Shown piece by piece: positions 63,351-64,000 of a stretch of DNA of 64,000 nucleotides. Source of the DNA: Mallotus nudiflorus (Eukaryota; Streptophyta; Magnoliopsida; Malpighiales; Euphorbiaceae); contig CANTUR010000535.1 in NCBI GenBank assembly GCA_947683625.1, positions 124,001-188,000 of the forward strand. Direction: 5' to 3'. Numbering within the stretch: the stretch's first letter is position 1; the number at the start of each line of letters is the position of its first letter. The position numbers were made by a program, and so were the translations under genes. Under the pieces are notes generated by a model, which was given only the letters and a program-made list of their open reading frames with translations, did no database searches and had not been told where the DNA came from.

Positions 63351-64000
63351 ATGCAAAGGAATGGGAATCATGGCTCCTCGCCACCGCATGCAGCATGTGC
63401 ATCCTGCAAGCATCAAAGAAAAAAGTGCGACGAAAATTGCATATTACACCCATATTTTCCGGCTCAAAAGAGCAAGGAGTTTCAAGCTGTTCATAGAGTG
63501 TTTGGTGTTAGCAATGTTGTGAAATTGGTACGAAGTGTTCCCGTGGAGGATCGGCAAAAGTTGGCCGATTCTTTGATATGGGAGGCTTGTTGCAGACAGA
63601 AAGATCCCGTTTTAGGACCTTTTGGAGAGTATGCAAAAGTTTCAGACGAACTTAGGTTGTATAAAACACAGATACTTAATCAAAATCATCAATTCACGGC
63701 CGCAGCGAATCAACAGAATCAATTAGTTACGGCTGCAAATCAACTGCTAATGCCACCGCATACTCCCCCGCAGCAGGGCATGATGTACAAGCCAGGCATT
63801 GCTTGGAATGGAAGTAGAGATTATAGTAGTCAAGACAACAATGGTGCTGTGATCGTTGATCCAAGTTCTTACAGTTATCCAGCATTCAATTATAATAACA
63901 ATAACAACCATAATACTCACAATAATCTCCAAGGATTGGAGAAGTTTAGAAAACAAGAAAAAGATGCTAGTTCTCGGCTTAATACATCACAGCAGTCGCA
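63351..64000 (+). CDS. LBD: LOB-domain (LBD) transcription factor, 5' part; continues past the window
   Basis: From the ATG at 63351, 216 codons stay open to the window end. Residues about 16-115 form the LOB domain: the zinc-like block CX2CX6CX3C (CASCKHQRKKCDENC, 16-30), the Gly-Ala-Ser type region FQAVHRVFGVSNVVKLV (46-62) and a DPVLGPFGEYAKVSDELRLYK stretch (86-106). LBD proteins are plant-specific DNA-binding regulators of organ boundaries, lateral organs and pollen. The C-terminal part is Asn/Gln-rich (NNNNNHNTHNN), as is common for activation regions. The sequence looks closer to the LBD22/LBD27-like group than to LOB or AS2 (recollection). The end is beyond 64000. A CAG two bases before the ATG leaves open a leader intron. 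Confidence 0.92.
   Translation, partial: MQRNGNHGSSPPHAACASCKHQRKKCDENCILHPYFPAQKSKEFQAVHRVFGVSNVVKLVRSVPVEDRQKLADSLIWEACCRQKDPVLGPFGEYAKVSDELRLYKTQILNQNHQFTAAANQQNQLVTAANQLLMPPHTPPQQGMMYKPGIAWNGSRDYSSQDNNGAVIVDPSSYSYPAFNYNNNNNHNTHNNLQGLEKFRKQEKDASSRLNTSQQS

Overview
The window is nuclear DNA of a flowering plant, almost certainly a eudicot. The non-coding DNA is very AT-rich, genes are split by GT-AG introns, and the five protein genes belong to plant families (SAWADEE, RABA1, plant TypA/BipA, ROP, LOB domain). Plant LINE, Ty1/copia and Ty3/gypsy elements fill much of the space between them. I cannot name the species. No bacterial, organellar or viral genome is visible, and I saw no tRNA, rRNA or CRISPR feature.

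Layout. 1-2917: end of a long gypsy LTR running in from the left. 2935-8830: two decayed LINE fragments, one on each strand. 9309-9635: an AT-rich foldback element. 11728-13440 (+): a 235-aa SAWADEE-domain protein with an inferred intron in its 5' leader. 14107-16077 (-): a complete two-exon RABA1 GTPase. 18175-32487 (-): a 19-exon organelle-type TypA/BipA translational GTPase. All 19 exons join in frame to give 669 aa, and intron 11 carries a young, internally deleted copia element (22236-25661). 32856-55390: a nest of retrotransposons. A minus-strand LINE is split by a truncated LTR (33545-36974), a Tekay/Del-like gypsy remnant (36975-45750) that itself holds a gag-only LTR element (38399-42318), a solo LTR (46336-49183) and a second complete but dead gypsy (49748-55093). 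56102-57856 (-): a seven-exon ROP GTPase, 196 aa, with one GC-AG intron. 57857-63350: AT-rich intergenic DNA with diverged direct duplications. 63351-64000 (+): the first 216 codons of a LOB-domain transcription factor running off the right edge.

The host genes do not form an operon or pathway. Two are small GTPases of membrane traffic and polarity (RABA1, ROP), one is a ribosome-associated GTPase, and two are nuclear regulators (SAWADEE, LBD). The main interest lies in the retrotransposon layering. Several insertions can be proven by matching target-site duplications (ATTCA, CCACT, ATGAT), and relative ages can be read from LTR divergence: copia about 98% identical, gag-only element about 91-92%, second gypsy about 85-88%. 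I found no convincing previously undescribed defence or metabolic system. The most novel-looking items are the gag-only element, the gag-integrase fusion in the copia, the copia insertion 8 bases inside an intron donor, and the GC-AG intron.
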